34,072 bases of DNA, from assembly GCA_027487435.1 (NCBI GenBank), contig JAIYDP010000053.1, positions 1-34,072 on the forward strand, read 5' to 3'. Every line of letters begins with the position of its first letter. The first letter of the stretch is position 1. This DNA comes from Verrucomicrobiaceae bacterium. GTDB lineage: Bacteria > Verrucomicrobiota > Verrucomicrobiia > Verrucomicrobiales > Akkermansiaceae. The notes below the pieces were generated by a model. The model saw nothing but the letters and a program-made list of their open reading frames with translations. It did not search any database and was not told the DNA's origin. A program made the position numbers and the translations under genes. Below, piece after piece: positions 19,673-29,352 of the stretch.

Positions 19673-22600
19673 TCATTTCTTCTTCTTCAGCGCGGCCGCA
19701 GCAGCTGCCGCAAGTGCGTCCGTCGTGCGGCCAAGCAGCGCTTGCAGCTGCGCTTGAACTGCCCATCTGAGCGTCCGCTAACAAACAATCCCTACTTTCA
19801 ATTACTTGCTGAGGGGCAAGCCCGCGCATGTAACCCTCCTCCCCCACCCTCACCGCACGCTCGAGCAAATGCGCCAAGGTGAAATCTACGAAGGGTTAAA
19901 AGGCTTGCAGCAAGGGTTACTTGTCGGCAGATTTGCAGCCGCAGCCGCAGCGACGACGGCGTCAAGGTGATCTGAAGGGTCAAGCGCATGTGGTTGTAAA
20001 ATCACCGCTGCTTTGGACGATTGCGCGCAGCTCGCCGTAGGAAAGCGCCGCCAAGTCGCCAACGGTTCGAATGTCCCTCGCGGCCAGCAAAAGCCGGACG
20101 GACTTCTGTTGGACGACGCCGTCAAGAGAATCAGACGGCGCGGGCGTACGTCGGACTTAAAAGGAGTCAGGGATTTAGTTAGTGATAGAAAACGGTTTCC
20201 TTCGTTGCGACTTGGAGAGGTTGTCACATCCCTCGCGGGGGGGGGAATGGTAAAAAACTGTTAGTTTTAGAGCTGAAAGAAATATTCGCCTCCCCCCTCT
20301 TTCACCTCCGATGAATCCATGTCAAATCGTACGCGCTTTTTTGACGGGGTCAAATCTTCACCCCCACCCTCTGTCGGAGAGATCCGTTTGATGGCTGAAC
20401 GCTTTCGCAATGCCCCCCCCGGTGACATTTCACGAGGGGGGGGGCTCTCCATTCGATCCGCCGCTCCATCGCTGCCCTCCGCCACAAGAAGGGGGGGAAG
20501 GGGGGCGGAAGTGACTTCGGGGGACCCCAACCCCTCTGTAGGTTCGCCAGCAGGGGTGGGGGGGACAACTGAGGCTAGAGGGAGGGGCTCAAAGGACCCC
20601 CCCCCCTCCAAATTGGACGATCCTGCGACCGCATGGGGGCTCATTGGAGCCTCCCCTCGAGGGGGGGGATTTAAGTCCCCAGCGACGTCGCCCCCCCTAA
20701 CAAAAGCGTCTTCTGTTAATTTCTCTTCTCCGCGCTCTGACGATGCGGCGGGAGGGTCAACAGCGACGGGGGAGGGGGAAATCTGAGCCTCAACAGCGTC
20801 GGCAATGTCCATTCGATCCAGCGCGACATCGCCGCCCTCACTTCGCTTCGCTTCGCCGCCACGAGGGGGTGACTCTTGCGTCTTCGGTTCCTCTAACGAC
20901 TGTGGTTTCTCGCTCTTTTCCTGAGGCGAACCCTCAGGCGCCGCAACGTCAACGACATCGTCCTCCTGCACGGAACTTTCGACCACCTCCTCGTCCCCCC
21001 CCCCCGCTGCAAAGAACGAGTCCAGCTCCTGCCCTTCCTCAAAATGACCCCCCCTCTCCGACGTCATCTCACCAAGTGCTGGCGGTGAAACCGCCGCCGA
21101 AGGCCCTTGCGTGACATCGACACCAGCGTAAAGACCAAAGTTCATCGGAAACTTGAGCTGTCAGCGAACGCTGGAGTGGCCCCCACCCCCCTCTGCGATA
21201 CGTTTTGGTCGCCAAGCTGACTTTCGGAGGGTGGCTCCACGACGGTGGGGATAAAAGCGTATGATGACGTGTCGTTGTTATCATTTAGCGCGCTCTGTGA
21301 GAAGTCGAGGCGCTTTCGCGCCGGGCTTTTGGAGGGCGGGGTCGGCGCGGGGGCCGGGGGGGTCGCTTGCGCCGCCGCTCGTAAGGGGCTTTCATGAGGC
21401 GACCTGAGGGGTGTTTCTCCCAAGTTAGACAACGGACTCAATATTCTACTCGTTAGAAGGGGGACGCCAATGTCGCGACCAGACCCGAGGGCGTACGTTC
21501 CGTCGTGACTTAACTAACGTCATCAGGGGGATTTGTTAGAGTCGGACACTGCGCTGAAGAGACGGGACGTCGCCAGGTAATTTAAGCGGAAGCTGTGTTT
21601 GTTAATTTAAAAGTAGGTGGGCGAGCCCTCGCAGAGGCGTCGCGCAATGCCGCCAACAGGAGGGGGGGTATCTTCTCCTGCGGAAGAGAAAAGAAAACGT
21701 CATTCCACAACGCAGCCAGCGCGTTGCCAACGCGCGCGTCCTGCAACCCAAGAGCCACCTATTTGAAGGGGGGGGGGGGGAAGGTTGGCAGGTCTGGAAA
21801 ATACCTCTAAGACATCTGCCATTACGGCGATGGCGTCCGAGGACTGCAACTGAGCCTGTGCCGACGACAAGACGCTAACAAGAAGTTCGCCAACCTGTTA
21901 ATTTAAAACGCACATCAGCGCGCGGGTGGCACTTCCGTCTGCGACTCCGCCGCAATGGCAGAAATGTGCGGCCCAAGGGCCGTCGCGAAGCGAAGAAAAA
22001 GATCCTCTTCAGCGGCTAGGGCGAGGGTCGACGTTACGACGCGCCGTAGACCCCTTAGGCGAAATTTAAAAAATGCGAGGGTGTCGCAAAGCGCTCCGAA
22101 CGAAGCTGCGAGCGCCGCATCGGGTAGTGCCGTCGCGGCATCGGCGACTGAAAAGATAACGGATGAGATAAAGCTTCGGTGTCTTTAGCTGTTAGATTGC
22201 TCGCCAAGAAGCATACCCCTCCCCCTGCTGTGGCGCGGCGTGGAGGGCTGAGAGAACTGCCGTGAGGAAGGCCCCCCTCACGATGGGGGCGAAGCGTTGG
22301 ACGGCGACGTCGAAGAAGCGCTGCCACAAGCTTTCGAGCGGCGCAGTCCAGGGGGAGGAGGGGGGGTGTAAACTGGGAGGTCACGTGCTCCGGAGAAAAG
22401 GAACTCAAAGGGGGCCATCAGCAGCGCCGCAACGTCAGCGGCGATTGTCTCCGCGTGGGAGGGCGAGCGAATGTTTGGAAGCTCGTCCAAAAGGACGGGG
22501 CCTTAAGCCTGTTAGTGCTGCAAATGGGGGGGGGGGGACAAAATGTAGTCCAAAGCGAAAAGAAATAGTCGGCGAGGTCGGATTGGGTGGCGATGATTTG

Positions 22601-24966
22601 TGCGAGGAGTTTCAAAAGTGATGGCTGCGGTCTTAGAGGGTGGAATCGAAGGGGGGGGGGGCACTTGAGGGATCCTTCCAAAGAGGGGCGCAAAGAGCTT
22701 CGACAGCTTTGTTTTTAGCGCGTCGTCCCCGTGGAGGGCCAACATCGCCATCGCCATCACGATGTCTGCTCTATTTTTAGAAACACAACATCGCCCGACA
22801 AGAAACAGGACGTCAACAAACCTCACCAAATGCAGGCGCCTTGTCCCCGCGCACACGCGCCAGTGCCACCTGCGGCCGCACATCCGCGCCGTCGAGGACG
22901 TGGGTGGGCAGCAGCGCCAATTTTTCCGCCAATTTCCCGCGCGATTTGACCCATAGCTCAACGGATGTGTCGCCAAACGTCGTCGCCCCCATCAACGTTT
23001 CTAGAATTGCAGCGCCATCGGCACCTGTTGCTGTAAAATTAAAGGCGAGACCAGAGCGCTCGACCCTTTGTCTTTTCAATCGCACGCGACGCTGCGCGCA
23101 CCACAAGTTCAAAAACGCCTGCGGCGTAGCGCTTACATGTAAGGCAGCTTCCACCCCCCCTCCCAAACTTTTCTGTCGTCTGTGCCTGCGATAAATTTGG
23201 CGCAGAGCTCCACCCAAAGCTCCAAATTTCGACGGGGGGGGGCGAAAAGAACGTCCAAAGTCAAGGGGGTGAGGGGGCAGCTCTCAGGCGCAATGACGGC
23301 GATTGCACGGGGAGTGCGGGGGGGGGTGCCATTCGTCGCCTGCGCGAGAAAAAGCTCTTCCCATTAGACAGTTTGGGGGGGGGGGGAGGCGAACTTGCGG
23401 TTTCAAAAGCGGCGTCAGCGATGTGGCGCTCGATGTCTTTGAGAAACATCGTGAGGGGCTCGAGATAAAGACTGTTTAAAACCTCCTTGCGTAAGAAATC
23501 CTATCCCCCCCCCCGTTCGCCCCACAGCGCCGACATGCTCGCCGAGAAGCGACAGCGCGTAGCGCCAAACTAAAAAACACTCCTCTCGCACAGCCGCGCT
23601 GACTTCGCTTCGCAGGCTGGGCGAGTTAAAGACCCAATCAAGCGAATAATGAGGACCACGCGTTGATGGGGGTCAGAATGAGCGTCACGCGGGTGTCGCG
23701 AGGAGCCTTTGCGGCAGGGCGAAGAAGCACCTCCGCGGCGAAGCGCCACACGTTGTAAGTCTTGCGGCGGATTTCTGCGTCGCGACTTTGGAAATACGAC
23801 TACAAGGGGGGGGGGGGGTGAGAAAAGTCGCGGTGAGCGAAATGCCTCTGGGACTTTGAGCATCTCGTTGACGTACTTGCGGGAGACAAATTGAAGCCCC
23901 CCTATGAGAAAGCAAAAGGACCAACTCGTGAGCTGGCGACCTGCCTTCTCTGACGCTGCGTCTGAGGGGGGGGGGGGGAGGTAAGAACAAGCGGAGGGAT
24001 TGTAGCGCACCTTTGCCCGGCAGCAGTGCATTGGAAACAAAGTTTGAGGCTTTGACAATGTCGACGAAGGCCTTGACAAGTCACGGGGTCAAGGGGAGGG
24101 TGACTTTGGCGCGGTCGTCGGGAAGCAGCTCTGAGGAGACGTCGGGGCTGAATGAGATGATGTCTGCTATGATGTCGATGAGAACGCGGGCAAGATTTCT
24201 GCAGAGTGATCTTCCAACGAGGGAGGGAGAGACTCGTCCGCAGTGAGGGAAAGCCAATTAACTAACTCAAATAACTCTGACGCTTCAAACAACGAAGGGA
24301 GGAGTCGAAGAGTCGTTACAAGCGCCCGAAGCGCCTGCAGGTCAGCACCACAGGGGGTGGGACGGACATGAACGCCCTGCATGGCGAGGGGGACGTCTTG
24401 GCGCTCCGCGTAAGTTCGGGGAACAACCGTGCGCATGCTGCGGAAGAGAGCGCGAAGAGCCGCCGCAGGGAGATGGCCCCATTGGGTGGGGGTGAGGGTG
24501 CACTGCCGAAGGGCTGAGAACCCTATCGCGACGAAACGCTAGCGCGTCAGGCCATTCAAGCGGTCGGAACTTCGGAGGCGGAGTTTTCTATGAGGTTGAT
24601 GATGACTTCAAGAGGCTCCCGGGCGACGTTGTCTGGTGAATAAGCACCCGTTCGTGGCACAAAAGACCAGGGACCGCTGCATGTACGCTTCGATTGCTTA
24701 GGATTACTTGAACAAGATGAGCGGCCGCTTCGCGTCTTAAAAAGTCACATTGCGAGAGAAAACGAGCTTTTCGTCTGTCTTCTTCAGCGCTGTCTCGCAC
24801 ACGGCTTTGATGAGTTGGGCCGCCGTCGCCTCTGGCAGTAAATCGCCAGGCGACACTGATTTGATGATTTCCTGTTGGATAAGAGTCACTGCCAATGTCT
24901 GTAGTGTTGAGGGCGGACCAAATATCCATCCAGTACTTTCAGAGTCACTGAAAGCTTCCGATCCAT
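19673..24966 (-). CDS. RIF1: Rif1 homologue (HEAT-repeat, PP1-docking replication-timing factor)
   Basis: Rif1 recruits PP1 phosphatase to restrain origin firing and acts at breaks and telomeres. The gene is cut into about 25 small exons by 20-60-nt introns, so only splicing reveals it. From the ATG at 24966: helical start M-D-R-K-L-S-V-T-L-K, then W-S-F-V-P-R-T-G-A-Y-S-P-D-N-V-A-R matching the early Rif1 HEAT block (A-L-W-V-I-S-K in human). Near 23.8 kb D-A-E-I-R-R-K-T-Y-N-V-W-R-F-A matches the I-A-W-K-S-L-I-D block, followed by L-V-W-R-Y-A-L-S-L-L-G. Near 21.7 kb N-A-L-A-A-L-W-N-D-V-F and E-K-I-P-P-L-L match F-W-N-A-T-F and E-E-L-K-P-V-L. An acidic, Pro-rich linker carries the PP1 site. The C-terminal domain L-L-L-A-A-R-D-I-R-T-V-G-D-L matches human L-I-R-A-K-N-I-K-T-I-G-D-L. 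It ends in Ala7-Leu-Lys4. Several junctions (21.4-21.6, 22.1-22.7 kb) are provisional. Confidence 0.85.
20324..20398 (-). other. SILK-like plus RVxF PP1-docking motif of Rif1
   Basis: On the minus strand S-A-I-K-R lies about 20 residues before K-K-R-V-R-F-D (R-V-R-F codons at 20324-20335). Human RIF1 has S-I-L-K-R followed about 20 residues later by R-R-V-S-F with an intervening Ser-Pro. Here a Thr-Pro and an Ile-Ser-Pro sit between the two elements. The order, spacing and location just before the C-terminal domain all match the metazoan arrangement, not the N-terminal placement in budding yeast. Confidence 0.75.
21759..21804 (-). other. 46-nt Rif1 intron with 13-C tract before the acceptor
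   Basis: On the minus strand the intron runs GTATTT... to ...AAATAG. A run of 13 C's ends nine bases before the acceptor boundary. Its removal joins ...D-V-L-E to V-A-L-G-L-Q-D-A-R-V-G-N, keeping phase 0. Confidence 0.75.
23486..23525 (-). other. 40-nt Rif1 intron with sense-strand poly-G
   Basis: The intron (GTGGGG...CGCAAG on the minus strand) carries a 10-G run on the sense strand. It joins L-G-E-H-V-G-A to E-V-L-N-S-L-Y-L-E. This shows that the homopolymers are not simply polypyrimidine tracts. Confidence 0.7.
23800..23854 (-). other. 55-nt Rif1 intron with 13-C tract
   Basis: Donor GTCCCAG, acceptor TTGTAG preceded directly by 13 C's. Splicing produces N-E-M-L-K-S-Y-F-Q-S-R-D-A-E-I-R-R, which restores the Rif1 HEAT block. 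Confidence 0.8.
23962..24010 (-). other. 49-nt Rif1 intron with 13-C tract
   Basis: Donor GTGCGC, acceptor TCAG preceded directly by 13 C's. Splicing joins N-A-L-L-P-G-K to D-A-A-S-E-K-A-G-R. Confidence 0.75.
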
Positions 24967-25269
24967 ACGGAATTTGCCGCGAAATTCCCGCTTAATTTTT
25001 TTTGATCGAAATGCAGACGAACCCCATGCAATGAAAACATCCTCTGTATAGCAGTTGACAAAGGGTTACAGAGCTGTGAAGAAAAGGATCGAATCAAACA
25101 TGAAGAAAGAAAGAAGCGTGTTGATATCCAAACTCTGTACTTGAAACTAAAACATGGTGGATTGTTGAACATTGAAGTATGGTCAAGTTTTCAGCAAACA
25201 AATTCGAATTGAAGGATAACAGAAATTTTTAGAGCAATTTAAATCGAGGTTACACGTCATCGATTCTGA
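24967..25269. promoter_or_regulatory. 303-bp divergent intergenic region
   Basis: AT-rich spacer between the Rif1 start (-) and the Rpt2 start (+). It holds an 8-T run near 25000 but no coding frame that continues either gene. Confidence 0.5.
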
Positions 25270-26802
25270 ATGGGACAAAATCAAAGCTTCCTTCAGAACC
25301 TGGGTAACCGCAAGCCTGGGGAGAAGGTTTACTTGCACGATCTTGGCAATTTCTGAGCATATTAGCCTCCTCCAAAGAAGTATGAACCGCCGATTCCACC
25401 TCGGATTGGAAAGAAGAAGAGAAAGCGAGGACCAGAGGCTGCCTCCAAGCTGCCGATTGGTAATGTACCATTGATTGTAGATAACGTGTTAGTCATGCCA
25501 ACAACCAGATGCAAGCTTCGTTTGTTGAAAATGGAACGCATCAAGGATTACCTGTTGATGGAGGAAGAATTCATCCAGAACCAGGAGAGGCTGAAGCCCC
25601 AAGAGGAGCGCAATGCGGCTGAAAGATCGAAACTTGATGAGCTCCGAGGGTCTCCTCTTACTGTCGGATCATTGGAAGAGATGATCGACGACAACCATGC
25701 TATCATCTCGACTACGACTGGCTCAGAGCACTACGTCAACGTTTTGAGCTTTGTCGACAAGGATCAGTTGGAGCCGGGGGGTAGTATTCTTGCACACAAC
25801 AAGGTCTGTCAGCCTGAACCAGTTGAAGGACTGATCAAGCAGACCATGTCTGTCGTGGGAATACTGCAAGACGAGAGTGACCCCCTTGTTAACGTCATGA
25901 AAGTTGAAAAGGCTCCAACCGAAACGTATGGCGATATCGGCGGGCTAGATGCTCAGATTCAGGAGATTAAAGTTTGTTCGACATGGTTGTATGTAATTCT
26001 TCAGGAAACGCTTGAGCTGCCGTTGACACATCCCGAGCTGTATGAGGAGATGGGCATCAGGCCACCCAAAGGTCCCAATATTTCTCTGATTCTTCTCACA
26101 CTGTAGGCGTCATTCTCTACGGGCCCCCAGGCACTGGCAAGACTCTGCTCGCGAAAGCAGTCGCGAATTCAACGTCTGCGACATTCTTGCGCATGGTTGG
26201 GTCAGAGCTGATTCAAAAATATCTCGGCGAGGGCCCAAAGCTTGTCCGTGAGCTGTTCAGGATGGCGGATGAGATGGCACCTTCCATTGTCTTTATTGAC
26301 GAAATCGACGCAGTGGGACGCAAGCGCTATGACGCCCACTCGGGAGGCGAGCGCGAGATTCAGCGCACGATGTTGGAGCTACTAAATCAACTCGATGGAT
26401 TTGATACACGTCACGATGTGAAAGTCATCATGGCTACCAATCGCATTGACACGCTCGATCCAGCGCTCATCAGGCCTGGTCGTATCGATCGCAAGATTGA
26501 GCTTCCTCTGCCGGACACAAAGACGAAGAAGAAGATCTTTCAGATTCAATCGAGCCGCATGACTCTTGCCGATGATGTCAACTTTGACGAATTCGTCATG
26601 TGTGTCCTCGTTGCGCATTTCTCACTGTGTCAGGACGAAGGATGACATCAGCGGTGCGGACGTCCGCGCGATGTGCACTGAGGCTGGTCTGTTGGCGCTG
26701 CGTGAGCGTCGGATGAAGATCACGCAGGTTGATTTCCGCAAGGCGAAGGAGAAGGTGTTGTACAAGAAGAAGGAGGGTGTTCCTGAGGGGATGTACATCT
26801 AA
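25270..26802 (+). CDS. RPT2: 26S proteasome regulatory ATPase Rpt2 (PSMC1)
   Basis: AAA+ ATPase of the 19S base that unfolds substrates and opens the 20S gate. Exons 25270-25326, 25366-25459, 25493-25803, 25843-25971, 26005-26071, 26107-26599 and 26634-26802 give 439 residues, against 440 in human. It begins M-G-Q-N-Q, fitting the conserved N-myristoylated Gly2 of Rpt2. Walker A G-P-P-G-T-G-K-T follows the 35-nt intron, Walker B is F-I-D-E-I-D, then [17 protein letters not shown]. It ends in M-Y-I, a valid HbYX gate-opening tail. Two introns (25804-25842, 39 nt; 25972-26004, 33 nt) are in frame without stops and would be mis-read as coding inserts; alignment to the family shows they must be removed. 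Confidence 0.98.
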
Positions 26803-26876
26803 ATGTCACCACTGCGTGAAGATTCTACTGTACAGCTATTGTCTACAACCACTGCGCGTCTGCGCGCGTTTATAAC
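26803..26876. other. 74-bp convergent gap
   Basis: Separates the Rpt2 and TPX2-like stop codons. Both transcripts must end within or beyond it, so overlapping 3' UTRs are likely. Confidence 0.5.
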
Positions 26877-27833
26877 TTAAATCTCGGCTCGCTTCGTCGC
26901 CGCGATCGCATCGTTCGCCTCCTCCCTCTCCTCGGGTGTCAAATCAAACCATTTCTTCCCGCTCGCTGTCTCCCACTGACGAGTCAGCTACGTTCACAAT
27001 GCTGGACAACTTTCTTCACGTCTTTGAGAGAGTATTTCAGAGGCTCGTACTTCGGCTTCGGTCGAAACTTTTTGTTGTGCTCCGCAATGAGGGCTTCCAA
27101 ATCCTTTTGCCCTGCATTGGATGGAGCAGCACAAGTCACAGCCGCAACCTTGGTTCTTGTCAAGCCCTTTGGAGGCAGGTCAGATGGGACAGGTTCGAGT
27201 TTGGATGCTCTCTGCGGCATTTTTGAGAGCTTGGCCACTGACAGCAACTCGACGTGGGTGTCGATCGGCTTGATTCGGCGCGCAGTCCCTCCCTCTTCAC
27301 TGCATCCGCTGTTTGAGGTTTGAGAGCATGGCGCTCTTGTGGACTGACAGCCGAGAATCTCTGCAAGCGCTGGATCAAGCTGGCTTCGAGGTTTCTTCTC
27401 AGTGTCAAGGAGGGCTTCGAGGGCGGGGTCGAGGAGAGCCCGAGGCCGCTTCTCTTGAGAAAGGACCGACTCCAGGGCTGGACTTAGTTCGCTTCGAAGT
27501 TTCTTATTGTTTGCGCTAGCGTCATTGATTTCCCCCCGTGTTTTGCTAATGTGAACATCTGAGGGGACGTTAGGGCTGTTTTTCACCGCTCGAAGAGCGC
27601 TTTTGTTGAGAGTTGTCCTAAATACTTCAATCGCTCTGGGCTCATGCGCACTGAAGTGGTAAGCTCATGGACAGGAACCCAAACGGATGATGAGAACGAA
27701 ACCAATGGTCACTCGAAGCGCTTTCCAAAGATTCGAAATCAAAAAACTTGGGCGCCTCGTATTCGAACCGTGCATCGAAGACGAAGATCGATTCTTCAGG
27801 AAGGCAGTCAAGGACAGCGTCGCCTTCATCCAT
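26877..27833 (-). CDS. TPX2-like spindle protein (tentative), with 18-residue repeats
   Basis: Exons 27685-27833, 27011-27650 and 26877-26975 (introns 34 and 35 nt) encode 295 residues. The N terminus reads F-V-F-D-A-R-F-E-Y-E-A-P-K-F-F-D-F followed by S-D-H-W-F, which resembles the acidic Aurora-A-binding start of TPX2 proteins (Y-x-F-D-A-P-x-F-x-D-F ... WF). The middle has three perfect-length 18-residue repeats around a D-P-A-L-E-x-L-L core and a long basic linker. The C terminus, across the last intron, is K-Y-S-L-K-D-V-K-K-W-E-T-A-S-G-K-K-W-F followed by L-T-P-E-E-R-E-E-A-N. No clear Xklp2-targeting domain is seen, so the name rests on the N-terminal motif. It shares a 52-bp divergent promoter with Pth2. 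Confidence 0.55.
27344..27505 (-). repeat. Three tandem 54-nt (18-aa) coding repeats
   Basis: Three consecutive units on the minus strand with pattern K-(K/R)-(L/P)-R-x-x-L-(S/D)-P-A-L-x-x-(V/L/I)-L. Each is exactly 18 residues. They look like amphipathic helices for a repeated partner contact. Confidence 0.85.
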
Positions 27834-27885
27834 GTTTAAATTACCCTAATTTTTTAAAGTAAAAATTAAATTGAACAAGTGACTG
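27834..27885. promoter_or_regulatory. 52-bp bidirectional promoter region
   Basis: All that separates the start codons of the TPX2-like (-) and Pth2 (+) genes. It is very AT-rich with T and A runs and a TTTAAA-like core. Transcription starts must lie here or inside the opposite gene. Confidence 0.6.
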
Positions 27886-28503
27886 ATGTGGACGCAGTAT
27901 GCGATTCCGGTCGCGGTAGGGTTCTTGAGTGGATGGTTTTGTTGAGCTCTGAGTGAAATTCAATGTCTTAGGTTAGCGAAATCGTTACTGCGACGCCCCT
28001 CTGCTGATTCGGATGATCCCAACGTGGATTTGGGCTCTTCTAACTCTGCTGTAAGCAGTAATGAAAGACCCACGCCTCAAGAGCTGGGCTTCACATTCAT
28101 TGGGAAGCATTATGGCGGAGGAGAGATCAAAATGGTGTTCCTCATCAGGACTGATCTGAAAATGAAACCTGGAAAGGTTGCTGCTCAAGTTGCGCACGCC
28201 ACACTCGGTCTTTACAAAAAGTTAGAGATGCGGCGGGTAGGGCTGATGGAAGCATGGCAAAACCGGGGCCAGCCCAAGATAACTCTGAAGGTCAAGGATG
28301 AGGAAGAAATGTACACGGAGGGATGCTTTTCTTATTCTAACAGGAAGGCCATTGTGAAGGCAGCTGCGCGCGATGGCTTTGAGACCTACATTGTGCATGA
28401 TGCTGGCCGGACTCAGGTTCCCGCAGGCTCTGCAACTGTGGCCTCCATTATTGGAGAAGCGAAAGCACTGGATGGTGTCACCGGACACCTCTCTTTGTAT
28501 TAG
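27886..28503 (+). CDS. PTH2: Peptidyl-tRNA hydrolase 2, membrane-anchored
   Basis: Releases peptides from prematurely detached peptidyl-tRNA. Exons 27886-27935, 27972-28310 and 28344-28503 encode 182 residues. Exon 1 plus the start of exon 2 gives M-W-T-Q-Y-A-I-P-V-A-V-G-F-L-S-G-W-L-A, a single hydrophobic N-terminal segment, as in mitochondrial outer-membrane PTRH2. The catalytic domain has K-M-V-F-L-I-R-T-D-L-K-M-K-P-G-K-V-A-A-Q, A-H-A-T-L, G-Q-P-K-I, D-A-G-R-T-Q-V-P-A-G-S-A-T-V and V-T-G-H-L-S-L-Y. The second intron (33 nt, ...TTCTAACAG) is in frame without a stop and would add eleven extra residues if ignored. The first intron (36 nt) links the ATG exon. Confidence 0.96.
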
Positions 28504-28617
28504 AGTTGCTGTGTGGCGTCTTGAACGCAGCCCACGCTGTGCAGTGGCTACATTTTGTAAAGTCTCAAATTTATTGTTGTTTAAACAACTGCAATTTCAA
28601 AGCTTTTGGAGGAGTCG
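28504..28617. other. 114-bp tandem intergenic region
   Basis: Between the Pth2 stop and the RING-gene start, same strand. It must hold the Pth2 3' end signal and the RING promoter. AT-rich in the middle; no certain motif. Confidence 0.4.
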
Positions 28618-29252
28618 ATGGGCTGGTTGTGCTGTGGCTGCTCCAACGTCGTCGAGCCCTCGGGCTCAACCCCTTTGATATCTATTGATGCTCCTGTATC
28701 CAAAAGCGACGAGAAATCTTCCGTCAACAAGTTCTTTTGTCCCATCTGCATGTACCACTTCAGAGGTCGTCCCCCCCCCAATTGGTTTCCAACCGTCCAG
28801 AACTATTCAAAACAAGCTGCTGTGCGCAGCAAATCTGCGTCGAATGCATAACAGATTTCGCCCGGCGACACAACGTTATTCCCGCCGACGCAAACCACGT
28901 CCCGAGCCGCTTTGAGACAATGGAATGCCTCCATTGTCGCCAGACGAAGTGGGCTCTTGTGAGGCTCTCTCAGGCCGACGAGCCCCGCCGCTACGAAGAT
29001 TCTCCGTCTATTCGTCGAGCCGAGTCTCGCCCCCCCCCCCTGGCGTCGTGATGCCGTCGCCTCTCAAAGCCGGCGACACTTACGAGGCGATGCAAATCAA
29101 AATGCTCCGCCTCGAGGACGCCGTCGCAAAGCCCGAGGCGATAGGGCTACCCCCACGGCCGCCGTCGCGGGTTCCGGCAGTATGTTGCGTTCGTTTGCAC
29201 TCTGTCCCCCCCCCCCCAGACAATTCCAGAGGAGCTTGCTGCTGCGGATTGA
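28618..29252 (+). CDS. RING-finger E3 of the SIP5/DA2 type with lipid-anchor N terminus
   Basis: Exons 28618-28765, 28801-29013, 29070-29179 and 29220-29252 sum to 167 codons plus stop. The RING reads F-F-C-P-I-C-M-Y-H-F, C-C-A-Q-Q-I-C-V-E-C-I and M-E-C-L-H-C; the C-x-x-C ... C-C-x-x-x-I-C-x-E-C ... C-x-x-C pattern is that of DA2/SIP5-like ligases. It forms only after removal of the 35-nt intron 28766-28800, which contains nine C's. The start M-G-W-L-C-C-G-C is a textbook site for N-myristoylation plus palmitoylation, so I infer membrane attachment. The third intron (29014-29069, 56 nt with 11 C's) is uncertain; a one-base error in that C run would explain the frame change equally well. The last intron ends in 12 C's plus AG. 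Confidence 0.75.
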
Positions 29253-29352
29253 CGCATTTGTCGCCCATAATTTCCTTTGTTCGTTTTCGCACGTGGCGAA
29301 AAATTATGACACCGCTTGAATCCCCCCCCCCCCTCCTTAAACTGGCATGGTT
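29253..29352. other. 100-bp convergent gap with 12-C run
   Basis: Between the RING stop and the channel stop. It holds a run of 12 C's at 29322-29333 outside any coding exon. Confidence 0.6.

Noticed and set aside
20060..20080. GGTTCGAAT, resembling a tRNA B box
   Set aside because: No cloverleaf arms can be formed around it, and it lies in the conserved Rif1 C-terminal exon.
20319..20786. Plus-strand 155-codon frame rich in Pro/Gly/Ser
   Set aside because: Antisense to the Rif1 disordered linker that holds the PP1-docking motif.
21593..21600. TGTTTGTT octamer, like the element linked to polyadenylation-made stop codons in Blastocystis
   Set aside because: It occurs once on the plus strand, inside the minus-strand Rif1 gene. 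The genes here carry their own encoded stops, so there is no support for that mechanism.
25972..26004. Apparent 11-residue insertion in Rpt2
   Set aside because: It is a 33-nt stop-free intron; removal restores the invariant spacing between I-K-E and L-P-L-T-H-P-E.
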